Assembly: GCF_003946205.1 (NCBI RefSeq)
Contig: NZ_RHOS01000009.1
Location: 1-64,000, forward strand
Length of the DNA stretch: 64,000 nucleotides
DNA from: Companilactobacillus keshanensis
GTDB taxonomy: Bacteria; Bacillota; Bacilli; Lactobacillales; Lactobacillaceae
Direction of reading: 5' to 3'
The notes beneath the pieces are model-generated. The model searched no databases. It saw only the letters and a list, made by a program, of their open reading frames with translations, and was not told the DNA's origin. Positions 1-8,120 of this stretch are shown here, in pieces. A program made the translations under genes and the position numbers. Each line of letters starts with the position of its first letter. Positions within the stretch are counted from its first letter, which is position 1.

Positions 1-20
1 TTTTACTTTGTAAAAGAAAA

Positions 21-60
21 ATGAGTAATCAAGATTCCGTCGAATCTTGATTACTCATTA
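21..60 (-). terminator. Intrinsic terminator of the opuC operon
   Basis: A perfect inverted repeat with an 18-bp stem (arms AATGAGTAATCAAGATTC and its complement, 4-nt loop) is followed on the minus strand by a T-rich run. It lies just past the stop of the permease/binding-protein gene. Confidence 0.85.
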
Positions 61-78
61 ATGTTAGTCTGTTTCATA

Positions 79-1605
79 CTAATTCCCCTTCAATAAATTA
101 TGCTTAACCAGATAATCATGTGCTACTTTAGAAGCCTTTTCGTGTTTAACAGATACCTGATAATTCATTTTCTGCATATCTTCTTCACTTATTTTACCCG
201 CTAGTTTATTCAAGGTCGTTTTAAGTTCAGGATACTTAGTGATCAACTTTTCAGAAACCAATGGTGCACCTTGATATGGTGGGAAAAATTCTTTATTATC
301 CTTCAATGCCACCAATTTGTATTCCTTGATCTGTGGATCAGTTGTATAGCCATCAACTAGATTGACTTTTCCATTAGCAATGGCCTTGTATCGTATCGAC
401 GATTCCATTGTCTGGGCTTTAGCAAACTCTAAATTGTAAGCTTTACTGATACCGGGATAGCCATCTTTTAACTGATAAAAGTCAGGATCGAATCCGGCAT
501 GAATCTTATCTTCGACGCCTACCAAATCAGAAACAGTCTTTAAATTATACTTCTTAGCAAAACTCTTCTTTACCACTAAAGCATAACCGTTCTCATATTT
601 CATTGGTTTCAAGTAATCTAAGTCTTCTTGTTCCTTTAACAGTTTTTTTGCCAATTGATATGTGGCTTTAGGATCATGGCTGGCACTCTTGTCTGTTTTA
701 ACTAATGACTCCAAAACAGTCCCCGTAAATTCAGGATAAATATCGATCGAACCGGATTTTAGTGCTTTGAATAGAAACGATGTACCACCAAAGTTAGCTT
801 TAGTAGAGACGCTCATATTCGGATGATCATTTTCAATTAAATCTTTGTACATATTGATTAAAATCTCCGGCTCACTACCCATTTTACCTGCGATCGTAAT
901 TGAGACTTTAGGTTGAGCAACTGTCTGATAACCAAAATATCCACCCATCAGAATAACTATTGTAGTAAAAATTATCCCAATTTTTCTCAATGACAACTTA
1001 GAAATACCCTTAATAATTGCACTGAAAACCAAGGCTAGAACAGCTGAAAAAACTGCACCAATGATCAGCAAGGCATTATTATTAGTTTCAATCCCTAACA
1101 GAATATAAGTACCTAGTCCTCCAGCACCGATCAAAGCTGCAAGAGTGGCTGTCCCAATGATCATAACCATAGCAATTCTTAATCCAGAAATTATCATCGG
1201 CATAGCCAAGGGAATCTCTATCTTAACTAATTTCTTTGTACGTGATAATCCGAAAGCTTCAGCGGCCTCTTCCAAATTAGGATCGATCGTAGTCAATCCT
1301 GAATAAGTATTTTGAAAAATCGGCATTACTGCATACAAAACTAAAGCAATAACAGACGGAACGGTCCCAATACCAACTATAGGAATCAAGATACCTAACA
1401 ATGCCAAACTAGGTATCGTCTGCAAGACACTGGTAATTTGCAAGATCACTTCAGCAGCACGCTTGTGGTTCATTAAAATAATGGCTAAAGGAATAGCAAT
1501 TACTGCCGCAATTAATAGTGAAACTAGAGAAATAGTAATATGTTGCCCAATCGAATTTAAAATGTCATTACTTTGAGTTTGCAAAACGTGAATAATACTA
1601 TTCAT
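79..1605 (-). CDS. opuCB: Osmoprotectant ABC transporter, fused permease and substrate-binding protein
   Basis: This 508-residue protein is a single-chain membrane permease plus glycine betaine/carnitine/choline-binding domain. Residues about 1-215 hold several hydrophobic helices with the EAA-type loop (EEAAEAFGLSRTKKLVKIEI) that docks the ATPase. After a further membrane helix, residues about 235-505 form an OpuAC-type binding domain beginning VSITIAGKMGSEPEIL. The ATG at 1605 was preferred to the one at 1617 because GGTGAG sits four bases upstream of it. It overlaps the end of the ATPase gene by 8 bp, implying translational coupling. Fused permease-binder chains are usual in lactic acid bacteria. 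The exact substrate cannot be read from the sequence. The gene symbol is approximate because the fusion covers both OpuCB and OpuCC roles. Confidence 0.9.
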   Translation of the reverse strand: MNSIIHVLQTQSNDILNSIGQHITISLVSLLIAAVIAIPLAIILMNHKRAAEVILQITSVLQTIPSLALLGILIPIVGIGTVPSVIALVLYAVMPIFQNTYSGLTTIDPNLEEAAEAFGLSRTKKLVKIEIPLAMPMIISGLRIAMVMIIGTATLAALIGAGGLGTYILLGIETNNNALLIIGAVFSAVLALVFSAIIKGISKLSLRKIGIIFTTIVILMGGYFGYQTVAQPKVSITIAGKMGSEPEILINMYKDLIENDHPNMSVSTKANFGGTSFLFKALKSGSIDIYPEFTGTVLESLVKTDKSASHDPKATYQLAKKLLKEQEDLDYLKPMKYENGYALVVKKSFAKKYNLKTVSDLVGVEDKIHAGFDPDFYQLKDGYPGISKAYNLEFAKAQTMESSIRYKAIANGKVNLVDGYTTDPQIKEYKLVALKDNKEFFPPYQGAPLVSEKLITKYPELKTTLNKLAGKISEEDMQKMNYQVSVKHEKASKVAHDYLVKHNLLKGN

Positions 1606-2536
1606 GAATCTCACCATCCCTTGCTAGATAACTTAAGAGATTTTGAGTAGTCAATTTCCAAACTCTTTCATTGGCACTTTCGACCAGTGCAAATTCCTTA
1701 TTTTTTAAAACTCGGGCCAAATCCGAAACCTTATCTTCTTCACTTAAATCAACGTCTTGTTTGTCCACTTCCTGACAATTCTGACTGTCGATAATAAGTT
1801 TAATTTTCTTATCATCATTGTGTTGATTCTTAAAGAAACCATTCACAAAATTATTCTTAGGATTATGAATTATCTCATCACGTGTTCCTACTTGCTCTAA
1901 ATGTCCTAAACGCATGATGGCAATCGTATTTCCTAATCTCAAAGCCTCGTTCATATCATGAGTCACAAAAATAAAGGTCATTTTCATTTCCTTGTGCAAT
2001 TTCAAAACTAATTCTTGTAATTGATTACGAGAAATTGGATCCAGAGCGCTGAATGGTTCGTCCATTAAGACAACTTTTGGATTAGATGCCAGAGCACGAA
2101 TAATACCGACTCGCTGCTGTTCACCACCTGATAGTTCTCTAGGAAATCTTTGTGCGTACTCTGAAGAGAGTCCGACCTTCTCTAAAAGATCCATCGCAAC
2201 TTTATGACGTAAATCTTTAGACCATTTAAGTGATTCCGGCTGAATAGTGATATTTTCTTCAATCGTCATATTTGGAAAAAGGGCAATATTCTGCAAAACA
2301 TAGCCCATATTCAGACGCATCTTTTGTAGATCTAAACTTTCAATATTCTTACCATCGATCAAAATTTCTCCTGATGTCTGTTTAATAAGTCGATTGATCA
2401 TTTTTAGGGTAGTTGTTTTCCCACTACCACTTGGTCCAACTAAAACAAAAAAATCTCCATCTTTAATTGTTAAATTCAAATCAGAAATTGCTTGATTATC
2501 TTGATATTTTTTATAAACATTTTTGAATTCAATCAT
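1598..2536 (-). CDS. opuCA: Osmoprotectant ABC transporter, ATP-binding protein
   Basis: The 312-residue ATPase energises uptake of a compatible solute by the adjacent permease. Visible motifs are Walker A GPSGSGKTT (about residue 37), signature LSGGEQQRVG, Walker B VVLMDEPFSALD and the switch His in FVTHD. The last 70 or so residues look like a shortened, degenerate CBS region rather than the pair of CBS domains of Bacillus OpuCA, so the ionic-strength sensing may differ. ATG 2536 is preceded by GAGGGG at good distance; the reading frame extends further upstream without a ribosome site. It is the first gene of a two-gene operon with a strong promoter and a predicted Rrf2 operator directly upstream. 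Confidence 0.92.
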   Translation of the reverse strand: MIEFKNVYKKYQDNQAISDLNLTIKDGDFFVLVGPSGSGKTTTLKMINRLIKQTSGEILIDGKNIESLDLQKMRLNMGYVLQNIALFPNMTIEENITIQPESLKWSKDLRHKVAMDLLEKVGLSSEYAQRFPRELSGGEQQRVGIIRALASNPKVVLMDEPFSALDPISRNQLQELVLKLHKEMKMTFIFVTHDMNEALRLGNTIAIMRLGHLEQVGTRDEIIHNPKNNFVNGFFKNQHNDDKKIKLIIDSQNCQEVDKQDVDLSEEDKVSDLARVLKNKEFALVESANERVWKLTTQNLLSYLARDGEIHE

Positions 2537-2553
2537 AAATAACCCCTCATTTT

Positions 2554-2604
2554 TGTAACTCAATAAGTTACACGAATCATATAATTTTTCACAATTCTAG
2601 TCAA
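2554..2604 (-). promoter_or_regulatory. opuC promoter with a perfect inverted-repeat operator
   Basis: On the minus strand TTGACT (2604-2599), a 17-bp spacer and TATGAT (2581-2576) form a good sigma-A promoter. Three bases downstream lies the 19-bp dyad TGTAACT-N5-AGTTACA (2554-2572), placed over the start site where a bound repressor would block transcription. Confidence 0.7.
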
Positions 2605-2629
2605 ACAATAAGCGTTGAAGCAGAATAAG

Positions 2630-2683
2630 TTGACGTAAATCAAAAGAATCTTTATGATACTAGTTGTTAGTAATGAAGTTACA
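2630..2683 (+). promoter_or_regulatory. Rrf2-gene promoter with a related operator
   Basis: TTGACG (2630-2635), a 17-bp spacer and TATGAT (2653-2658) precede TGTTAGT-N5-AGTTACA (2665-2683). This is the same 19-bp operator layout as on the opuC side with one degenerate arm, suggesting autoregulation. Confidence 0.6.
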
Positions 2684-2704
2684 TGAAGCTTTGGAGGTGA
2701 CATA

Positions 2705-3145
2705 ATGAGAATTTCTACACGTTTCAGTGATTCAACCCACATTTTAGCTTTTATTGAAATATATCAAAACATTAAAGTATCTAGTGAAGTCATCGCCAGT
2801 AGCGTAGAAACATCTGCCGTTGTGGTTCGACGATTAATGGGAAATCTAAGAGAAGCCGGATTGATTGATACTAAACAAGGATCGGCTGAACCAAAGCTTG
2901 CTAAAGACCCTTCACAAATAACCCTCTTAGATGTTTATTTTGCTACGGAAGGCAATAAACCGTTATTTGAATTGGATAAAAAAACCAATCCCGACTGTAT
3001 AGTTGGTGGAAATATTCAGGAAGTTTTAGGTGACTACTATGAACAGGCTAAAATAGCTGCTCAACGGAAACTCAACGAAACTACTTTAAAAGATGTGATC
3101 GAAACAATTTTGGTTAAGCAAAAATATAAGGATAGTCAAAAATAA
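2705..3145 (+). CDS. Rrf2 family transcriptional regulator
   Basis: A 146-residue DNA-binding protein of the Rrf2 family. The N-terminal winged helix-turn-helix covers residues about 10-65 (SSEVIASSVETSAVVVRRLM), followed by the family's dimerisation helix. Only one Cys (in NPDCIVGG) is present, so the three-Cys iron-sulfur cluster of IscR/NsrR is absent; it resembles the YwnA/CymR-like apo regulators. GGAGGTGA lies directly upstream of the ATG. It is divergent from opuCA, and both promoters carry a similar inverted repeat, so I infer it represses itself and the osmoprotectant transporter. Its signal is unknown. Confidence 0.85.
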   Translation: MRISTRFSDSTHILAFIEIYQNIKVSSEVIASSVETSAVVVRRLMGNLREAGLIDTKQGSAEPKLAKDPSQITLLDVYFATEGNKPLFELDKKTNPDCIVGGNIQEVLGDYYEQAKIAAQRKLNETTLKDVIETILVKQKYKDSQK

Positions 3146-3214
3146 CTTTGTATGCCGTTTCCAGGGCCGACTTGATTAGTATTTAATAGATTGCGCTATT
3201 TGAAATAACGAAAT

Positions 3215-3260
3215 AAGCCCCTTAATTTGGATTTAAAATTCAAATTAAGGGGCTTTTATT
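3215..3260 (+). terminator. Intrinsic terminator after the Rrf2 gene
   Basis: AGCCCCTTAATTTG pairs with CAAATTAAGGGGCT around an 11-nt loop and is followed by TTTTATT. Confidence 0.8.
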
Positions 3261-3331
3261 ATGCAACATCAAAGTGGCGACTGAATATTTTTGAGATTAC
3301 ACGGCTATTACAAATAGACAAAATAATAAGA

Positions 3332-3479
3332 AGAAATGATAATATTCACCAGCTATGAACGTGGAATTATGACCTTGGTCATTACTCCACCGGGCGTGTT
3401 TAAAGACTAAGGGCTTCAAACCGAGGGGCGAGACCATCGCTCGACCCGGTCCGCATAGCAGGTGAATATTATTATTTCT
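3332..3479 (+). ncRNA. Candidate structured RNA (riboswitch-like leader or small RNA)
   Basis: A 19-bp closing stem is formed by 3332-3350 and 3461-3479, including a G-U wobble that keeps the helix intact. It continues after a symmetric A/A mismatch as GCTATG (3352-3357) with CATAGC (3454-3459). Inside are a hairpin GTGGA..ATGACC-TT-GGTCAT..TCCAC (3361-3390) and a second arm CGGG/CCCG (3391-3394 with 3445-3448) capped by GCGA-GACCA-TCGC (3428-3440). The core is clearly more GC-rich than its surroundings. An intrinsic terminator follows at 3501, and a UvrA-like gene starts at 3581. I see no T-box, SAM, FMN, lysine, purine, THF or Mn riboswitch consensus. The plus strand is chosen because of the terminator and downstream gene, but the fold is near-symmetric on the other strand. 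Confidence 0.6.
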
Positions 3480-3500
3480 GAAGACAGCCATTTTGCAACT

Positions 3501-3529
3501 AAATCTGAACCAAGGGTTGAGATTTTTTT
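3501..3529 (+). terminator. Terminator between structured RNA and UvrA-like gene (possible attenuator)
   Basis: AAATCTGAACC pairs with GGTTGAGATTT with one mismatch, followed by seven T. It lies in the presumed leader of the UvrA-like gene, 50 bp before the start codon, so it either ends a small RNA or acts as an attenuator. Confidence 0.65.
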
Positions 3530-3580
3530 GTGCAGCAAATTTGTTCTATAATTAAAAGTATTAATTTTGAGGAGGAAAAT

Positions 3581-6112
3581 ATGGGAATCAGACATAAGAA
3601 CTATATTCCAGATGATATTGAGGTTAGAGGCGCCAAGGCCAATAACTTAAAAGACCTGAACGTTAACATTCCTCTGAACTCTTTTGTTGCCATAACTGGA
3701 GTTTCCGGTTCTGGTAAATCATCTTTAGCGATGGATACGATCTACTCCGAGGGTGCCAGAAAATATCTAAATGCATTATCGACATATACAAGACGTCGAA
3801 TCACACAAATGGGACGTTCAAACGTAGAAAATATTAAAAATTTACCTTCAACAATTGCTTTAAGACAACGTCCGGCTGTTCCCGGTGTTCGTTCAACAGT
3901 TGGTACGATGACAGAAAGTCTCAACATTTTACGATTGATGTTTTCAAGATTAGCTTCAGTTGTTTGTCCAAATGGACACAGGATCGACCCCACTCTAAAA
4001 ATTTCTCAAGCCATGGATCTTCCCGGTACTGACGACAAAATGGGAATGATCACTTGCCCCATCTGCAAAGTTAAATTTATGGCTTTTGGTGCTGAAGATT
4101 TCGCTTTTAATTCCACTGGTGCCTGCCCAACTTGTCAAGGAACTGGATTCTTAAAGAGCATAGAATTAGATAAAATAATCCCTGATAAAAGTCTATCTAT
4201 TAAAGACGGTGCAATCAGATCATGGCGATTACCTGGCCGTTCTTTGCAAGTTGAATTAGTAGAACAATTAGGCGTCAGGATCGATGTACCATTTTCCTCA
4301 CTAACTGAAAAGGAAAAAGACATAGTTATCAATGGTAAGGGCGTTAAGCGTGAAGTTATCATTCCTACTTCAACCGGTAAGACCTTCAAATTAAATGCTC
4401 TCTATGAAAATGCCTATGACGCCGTTAAACATAGTCTTGCCACTGCTAAAAATGAAAACACTCTAAACCGTTTAGGTAGATTTTATTCCATTAAAGAGTG
4501 TCCTAATTGTTTGGGTAGCCGTTTTGATCCTAAATTATTTAATAATGAATTGGTCGGCAAAAATATTGCTCAAGTTTGCCAATTGAGTATCGACCAACTA
4601 CAAAACTTTTGTAAAAAAATTATGAACTGGCTACCTGATGATATGAAAAAATTGGGTAAAAATTTAACTAACGAACTCTTGGAATTATTACAACCGATCG
4701 ATGATTTAGGTTTGAATTATTTAACAATTATGCGTGCTGGAAACACTTTATCAACCGGTGAATTACAACGAATTCAATTAGCTAGAACGATCCGTAATCA
4801 GATGACCGGAGTTTTATATGTTTTAGATGAACCTAGTGTTGGACTGCATCCCGCTAATGTAACCGGTTTAATCAAGATATTACGTGAATTAGTTCGTCTG
4901 GGTAATTCATTGATCGTCGTTGACCACGATACCAGTATTATTTCCGCAGCCGATTATATTATCGAAATTGGACCTTCTTCAGGCGAAGAAGGTGGACAAG
5001 TAATTTCCAAAGGTAGCGTTGATGAAATAAAAACTAATGATAATTCAGTTATAAAGCCATATTTAACTGGCGAGGCCGATATTATCAAACATCATCAGGT
5101 CAAACCATTTAAAAAGGGCGAATTAAGTATTGAGGTCGGCGACCGTTTCAATATTCATGATATGAAAGCTAAGTTTAGTAAGGAATCATTAAATATTGTT
5201 TCTGGAATGTCAGGTTCTGGTAAAACAACTCTAGTCTTTGATAGTTTGATCCCTTCACTTTTGAATCAGGCATCGGACGAACCACTACCAAGTTATGTGA
5301 AATCACTTGATAATGGTGGGATTAAAAATGTCATAACCGTCGATTCAACTCCGATCGGTAAAAACGTCCGTTCGACAGTTGCCACTTATACAAAAATTTT
5401 AGATAAAGTTAGAAAACTTTTTGCAGCGACCGAGCAAGCCAAAGAAAAACATTACACTGCCAGTTACTTCTCATATAACAATAAACAAGGCGCTTGTCCA
5501 AATTGTGGCGGTACTGGTGTAATTACCTTAGACATTCAGTATTTGCCTGATATGGTCGAAACATGCCCTGTTTGTCATGGTGATCGCTTCAAAAAAGAAA
5601 TTCTTGATATTACTTGGCATGAGAAAAATATTGCTGAAATTTTGGCTATGTCTATCACTGATGCTGCTGATTTTTTCAAAGAAGAGTCAAATATTGAATC
5701 AGTTATTCAAACACTTTCAGAAATCGGATTGAGCTATTTGGAACTTGGTGAAAGTACACCTACTCTTTCCGGTGGTGAAGCACAAAGATTGAAATTAGTC
5801 ACTTACATGAAACACAGTCAGAAAAATCAACTATTTATTTTTGACGAGCCTAGTGTAGGATTACATCCCAAAGATGTTTCCGTACTAGTGGAAGTTTTGA
5901 ATAAACTGATCGACAATCACGCAACAGTTATTGTCATCGAGCATGATCTTGATATCATTTCTAACGGTGATTACATCAATGATCTAGGACCAGAAGGCGG
6001 TGTTAACGGAGGACATATTGTTGCATCCGGTAGCCCTAAAGAAATTTGTGACAGCAATAGTATCACTGGTAAATATCTTAAAGAGCATCTGCAAGAATTT
6101 AATTTATACTAA
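3581..6112 (+). CDS. UvrA-like ABC ATPase (UvrA2/DrrC class)
   Basis: An 843-residue twin-ABC protein, about 100 residues shorter than canonical UvrA (about 940-950). First module: Walker A GVSGSGKSS near residue 36, zinc pairs CPTCQGTG and CPNCLGSRF, signature LSTGELQRI, Walker B VLYVLDEPSVGLHP. Second module: GMSGSGKTT, zinc pairs CPNCGGTG and CPVCHGDRF, signature LSGGEAQRL, FIFDEPSVGLHP. The length deficit is consistent with loss of the UvrB-binding region, as in UvrA2/DrrC-type proteins tied to tolerance of DNA-binding drugs. ATG 3581 follows GGAGGA; the frame opens earlier at a GTG without a ribosome site. It stands alone behind the folded RNA and terminator, so drug- or stress-responsive attenuation is a reasonable inference. 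A housekeeping role in excision repair is less likely. Confidence 0.88.
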   Translation: MGIRHKNYIPDDIEVRGAKANNLKDLNVNIPLNSFVAITGVSGSGKSSLAMDTIYSEGARKYLNALSTYTRRRITQMGRSNVENIKNLPSTIALRQRPAVPGVRSTVGTMTESLNILRLMFSRLASVVCPNGHRIDPTLKISQAMDLPGTDDKMGMITCPICKVKFMAFGAEDFAFNSTGACPTCQGTGFLKSIELDKIIPDKSLSIKDGAIRSWRLPGRSLQVELVEQLGVRIDVPFSSLTEKEKDIVINGKGVKREVIIPTSTGKTFKLNALYENAYDAVKHSLATAKNENTLNRLGRFYSIKECPNCLGSRFDPKLFNNELVGKNIAQVCQLSIDQLQNFCKKIMNWLPDDMKKLGKNLTNELLELLQPIDDLGLNYLTIMRAGNTLSTGELQRIQLARTIRNQMTGVLYVLDEPSVGLHPANVTGLIKILRELVRLGNSLIVVDHDTSIISAADYIIEIGPSSGEEGGQVISKGSVDEIKTNDNSVIKPYLTGEADIIKHHQVKPFKKGELSIEVGDRFNIHDMKAKFSKESLNIVSGMSGSGKTTLVFDSLIPSLLNQASDEPLPSYVKSLDNGGIKNVITVDSTPIGKNVRSTVATYTKILDKVRKLFAATEQAKEKHYTASYFSYNNKQGACPNCGGTGVITLDIQYLPDMVETCPVCHGDRFKKEILDITWHEKNIAEILAMSITDAADFFKEESNIESVIQTLSEIGLSYLELGESTPTLSGGEAQRLKLVTYMKHSQKNQLFIFDEPSVGLHPKDVSVLVEVLNKLIDNHATVIVIEHDLDIISNGDYINDLGPEGGVNGGHIVASGSPKEICDSNSITGKYLKEHLQEFNLY

Positions 6113-6144
6113 AAAACTATCCCTAAAAATGGGATAGTTTTTTT
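6113..6144 (+). terminator. Terminator of the UvrA-like gene
   Basis: AAACTATCCC / GGGATAGTTT hairpin with a 7-nt loop and following T run, immediately after the stop codon. Confidence 0.85.
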
Positions 6145-6163
6145 GAGTTTTAACAAAATCGGT

Positions 6164-7021
6164 TTATGATAATCTACTCTTCAAAAATTTAATTAGCGGT
6201 GTGGCCTCATGATCCATAATTGTCTTATAATCATTAGATAATTCTTGCAACATTCCCAATGATCCAGCACAGTACATCGAGCTTAGCATATGTCCTTCAC
6301 CATTATCATCATAGATTGAACCAAATTCATCTAAACTCACTGGTTGATATCCAATCCTGTGACCCGCAACTTCAGTCAAAACTTCTGCTAGTTCCGGCAT
6401 AGTATAGTTTCTGCCTTGCGTTAATGTATAAATTTTCCCATTTTGACGTAAACGTCTCGTAGTTGCTACTTTAGCGAAGGCTTTGGCACTATCTTCCAAA
6501 CTGATGAATGATAAGGCTTTATTTCCCATAGGATAAATAACGTTTTTTAGTTCGATCAGTTCTGGTAAATAGGAAACTAATGGATCAGCATACAAAGAAT
6601 TACGAATAATCGTATATGGCACGCCCGACTCCGCCAATCGTCTTGGCAAATATCCATAAAAGGCCGACAAGGAAAATGGATCGTCAACTTGATCCGCTAT
6701 GAAGCTCATTGCTAAAATATGACCAACACGTGATTTTTTGGCAGCTTCAATAACGTACTCTAATTCTGTTATTCGTGTAAAACTGTCATAACTCTTACTA
6801 GGAACATAAACAAAGACGTCAATTCCTTTTAGTGCATTGACTAATGAATCTCGGTTAAAATAATCCACTTGCACTACTTGTAAGCCTTGTCGTCTTAAAT
6901 CATCAGCCTTAGAAGGCGTATGGACACCTGCAACAATCTCTTTATCGGGGATCAATCGTCTAATTTCTGCTAAAATTTTTGAACCAAGGTGTCCAGTTGC
7001 CCCTGTAACCAAGTACTTCAT
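6164..7021 (-). CDS. NAD(P)H-binding oxidoreductase, NmrA/QOR2-like atypical SDR
   Basis: A 285-residue Rossmann protein of the NmrA-like/quinone oxidoreductase 2 group. The dinucleotide-binding motif TGATGHLG follows the first strand (residues 5-12). Strands, the VYVPSKSYD segment and the FISLEDSAKAFA region are typical of the family, and no classical YxxxK catalytic pair is seen. ATG 7021 follows GGGGG at good spacing; an in-frame TTG two codons earlier is a poorer start. It is a single gene with its own upstream palindrome (7069-7083). Such proteins reduce quinones or act as redox sensors; the substrate is not readable. Confidence 0.8.
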   Translation of the reverse strand: MKYLVTGATGHLGSKILAEIRRLIPDKEIVAGVHTPSKADDLRRQGLQVVQVDYFNRDSLVNALKGIDVFVYVPSKSYDSFTRITELEYVIEAAKKSRVGHILAMSFIADQVDDPFSLSAFYGYLPRRLAESGVPYTIIRNSLYADPLVSYLPELIELKNVIYPMGNKALSFISLEDSAKAFAKVATTRRLRQNGKIYTLTQGRNYTMPELAEVLTEVAGHRIGYQPVSLDEFGSIYDDNGEGHMLSSMYCAGSLGMLQELSNDYKTIMDHEATPLIKFLKSRLS

Positions 7022-7068
7022 TTTCAATCCCCCTTTTCATCTAATAAATGAATCATACTTCATAAATA

Positions 7069-7083
7069 AAGCGTTTGCAAACG
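7069..7083. promoter_or_regulatory. Palindrome upstream of the SDR gene (possible cre or repressor site)
   Basis: CGTTTGCAAACG (7072-7083) is a perfect 12-bp palindrome. With the preceding bases it also matches a CcpA cre box (AAGCGTTTGCA) with two mismatches. It lies about 50 bp before the SDR start codon. Confidence 0.35.
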
Positions 7084-7246
7084 TGTGAATTGAATACCAA
7101 GTATTAATTAAAAACATTATACTCCCGTGAGAAAGCTATTTATAAACTGTATTTATGCCATGAAAAATTAATAATTAAATATTTGATTATCGGAATTATT
7201 AAATAATTCACCATATTGGGCAACCAGTATTTAAGTTACAGTAAAC

Positions 7247-7280
7247 AAAAATCGCTCTACTTTACAAAGTAGAGCGATTT
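7247..7280 (-). terminator. Terminator of the small WxL gene
   Basis: AAATCGCTCTACTTT / AGTAGAGCGATTT hairpin with T run on the minus strand, just downstream of the WxL stop codon. Confidence 0.85.
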
Positions 7281-7310
7281 CCAAATTATATTACTATTAA
7301 TTTTTTAAGT

Positions 7311-7931
7311 TTAGGCAGGTGCATCTAACAATGACCATGTCAATGTTGAAGTGTAGCTACCGCCAATATTGCCGGCTGGAACGTATAGTGAAGCATCTCC
7401 AGATGCAAATGTACCAGTATATGCACCAATACCTTCACCAGCTGTGGCATCAACAACTGTTGATGCAGCGCTAGAAACTGCAATTGGGCTTACTGTTGTA
7501 GGTGGTGTAGATTGGTTAGTACTATCATCTGCAGCTATTGTTGGTGCCTCAAGTGATAATGTTGCACCCTTTAAAGGAGCTTTACTTGTTGCATCTGCGA
7601 AACCTGAATCAGCGACACTGACTGACCAGCCGCTTGGAAAACCAGGATTTGTAACATGCAAGGTACTATCAAAAGTACTTGATGTATAAGTTGTTTTACC
7701 CACGGCTAATGGTTGTGTACCAAAGGAAATATTTGGAGCACTATCCAAGGCCAAAGAACCAGTTTGTTGCAATCCCACATCAGTGGATTTTGCTAATGGA
7801 CTTGGCGAGGATGCCGTTGTTGTTGTTACTGCCGTCGAACCCGTAGTTGCGGCCTTTGCCGTAATCAATCCGGCCGGTAAAGCTAATGCTAAAGCGCCTA
7901 ATGCTGCGAAACCTTTTACAAATTTAATCAT
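7311..7931 (-). CDS. Small WxL-domain cell-surface protein
   Basis: A 206-residue secreted protein. Residues 1-27 form a signal peptide (hydrophobic LGALALALPAGLITA, cleavage near AKA). A Thr/Ser-rich linker leads into the WxL domain: first motif GWSVSV near residue 100 (Val in place of the usual Leu) and terminal motif YTSTLTWSLLDAP. WxL domains bind peptidoglycan non-covalently and assemble with DUF916 proteins. This corresponds to the CscB-like member of lactobacillus csc clusters. It is transcribed after the DUF916 gene but separated from it by a terminator and a 140-bp leader, so it probably has its own promoter and a higher expression level. Confidence 0.88.
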   Translation of the reverse strand: MIKFVKGFAALGALALALPAGLITAKAATTGSTAVTTTTASSPSPLAKSTDVGLQQTGSLALDSAPNISFGTQPLAVGKTTYTSSTFDSTLHVTNPGFPSGWSVSVADSGFADATSKAPLKGATLSLEAPTIAADDSTNQSTPPTTVSPIAVSSAASTVVDATAGEGIGAYTGTFASGDASLYVPAGNIGGSYTSTLTWSLLDAPA

Positions 7932-8072
7932 GACTATATTCCTCTATCTTCTTACATAAAAGAAACTTTCCCATGAGCTCCCCTCGTTAGTTCATGATTT
8001 ATCTCGGATAAGTAATCCCTTATCCGCCCTAAGATATACATCTTTTTGGGTCAGTAATCAAAATAATAGCAC
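7932..8072 (-). other. Structured leader region of the WxL gene
   Basis: The 140 bp upstream of the WxL start contain the hairpin CGGATAAG/CTTATCCG (8005-8026) and a second imperfect hairpin with CATGAAC/GCTCATG arms (about 7970-7995), in an otherwise AT-rich stretch. No known riboswitch consensus was recognised; a long stable 5' untranslated region is the simplest reading. Confidence 0.35.
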
Positions 8073-8083
8073 ATAAATAAAAA

Positions 8084-8115
8084 GCCCAACAAAATATAAT
8101 TTTTGTTGGGTTATT
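8084..8115 (-). terminator. Terminator of the DUF916 gene
   Basis: AACCCAACAAAA / TTTGTTGGGCT hairpin followed by TTTTATTT on the minus strand. Confidence 0.85.
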
Positions 8116-8120
8116 TAATA

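Noticed and set aside
7369-7689. Long plus-strand open frame opposite the small WxL gene
   Set aside because: It is antisense to a clear WxL protein, lacks a ribosome site and reflects the Ser/Thr/Ala codon bias of the real gene.
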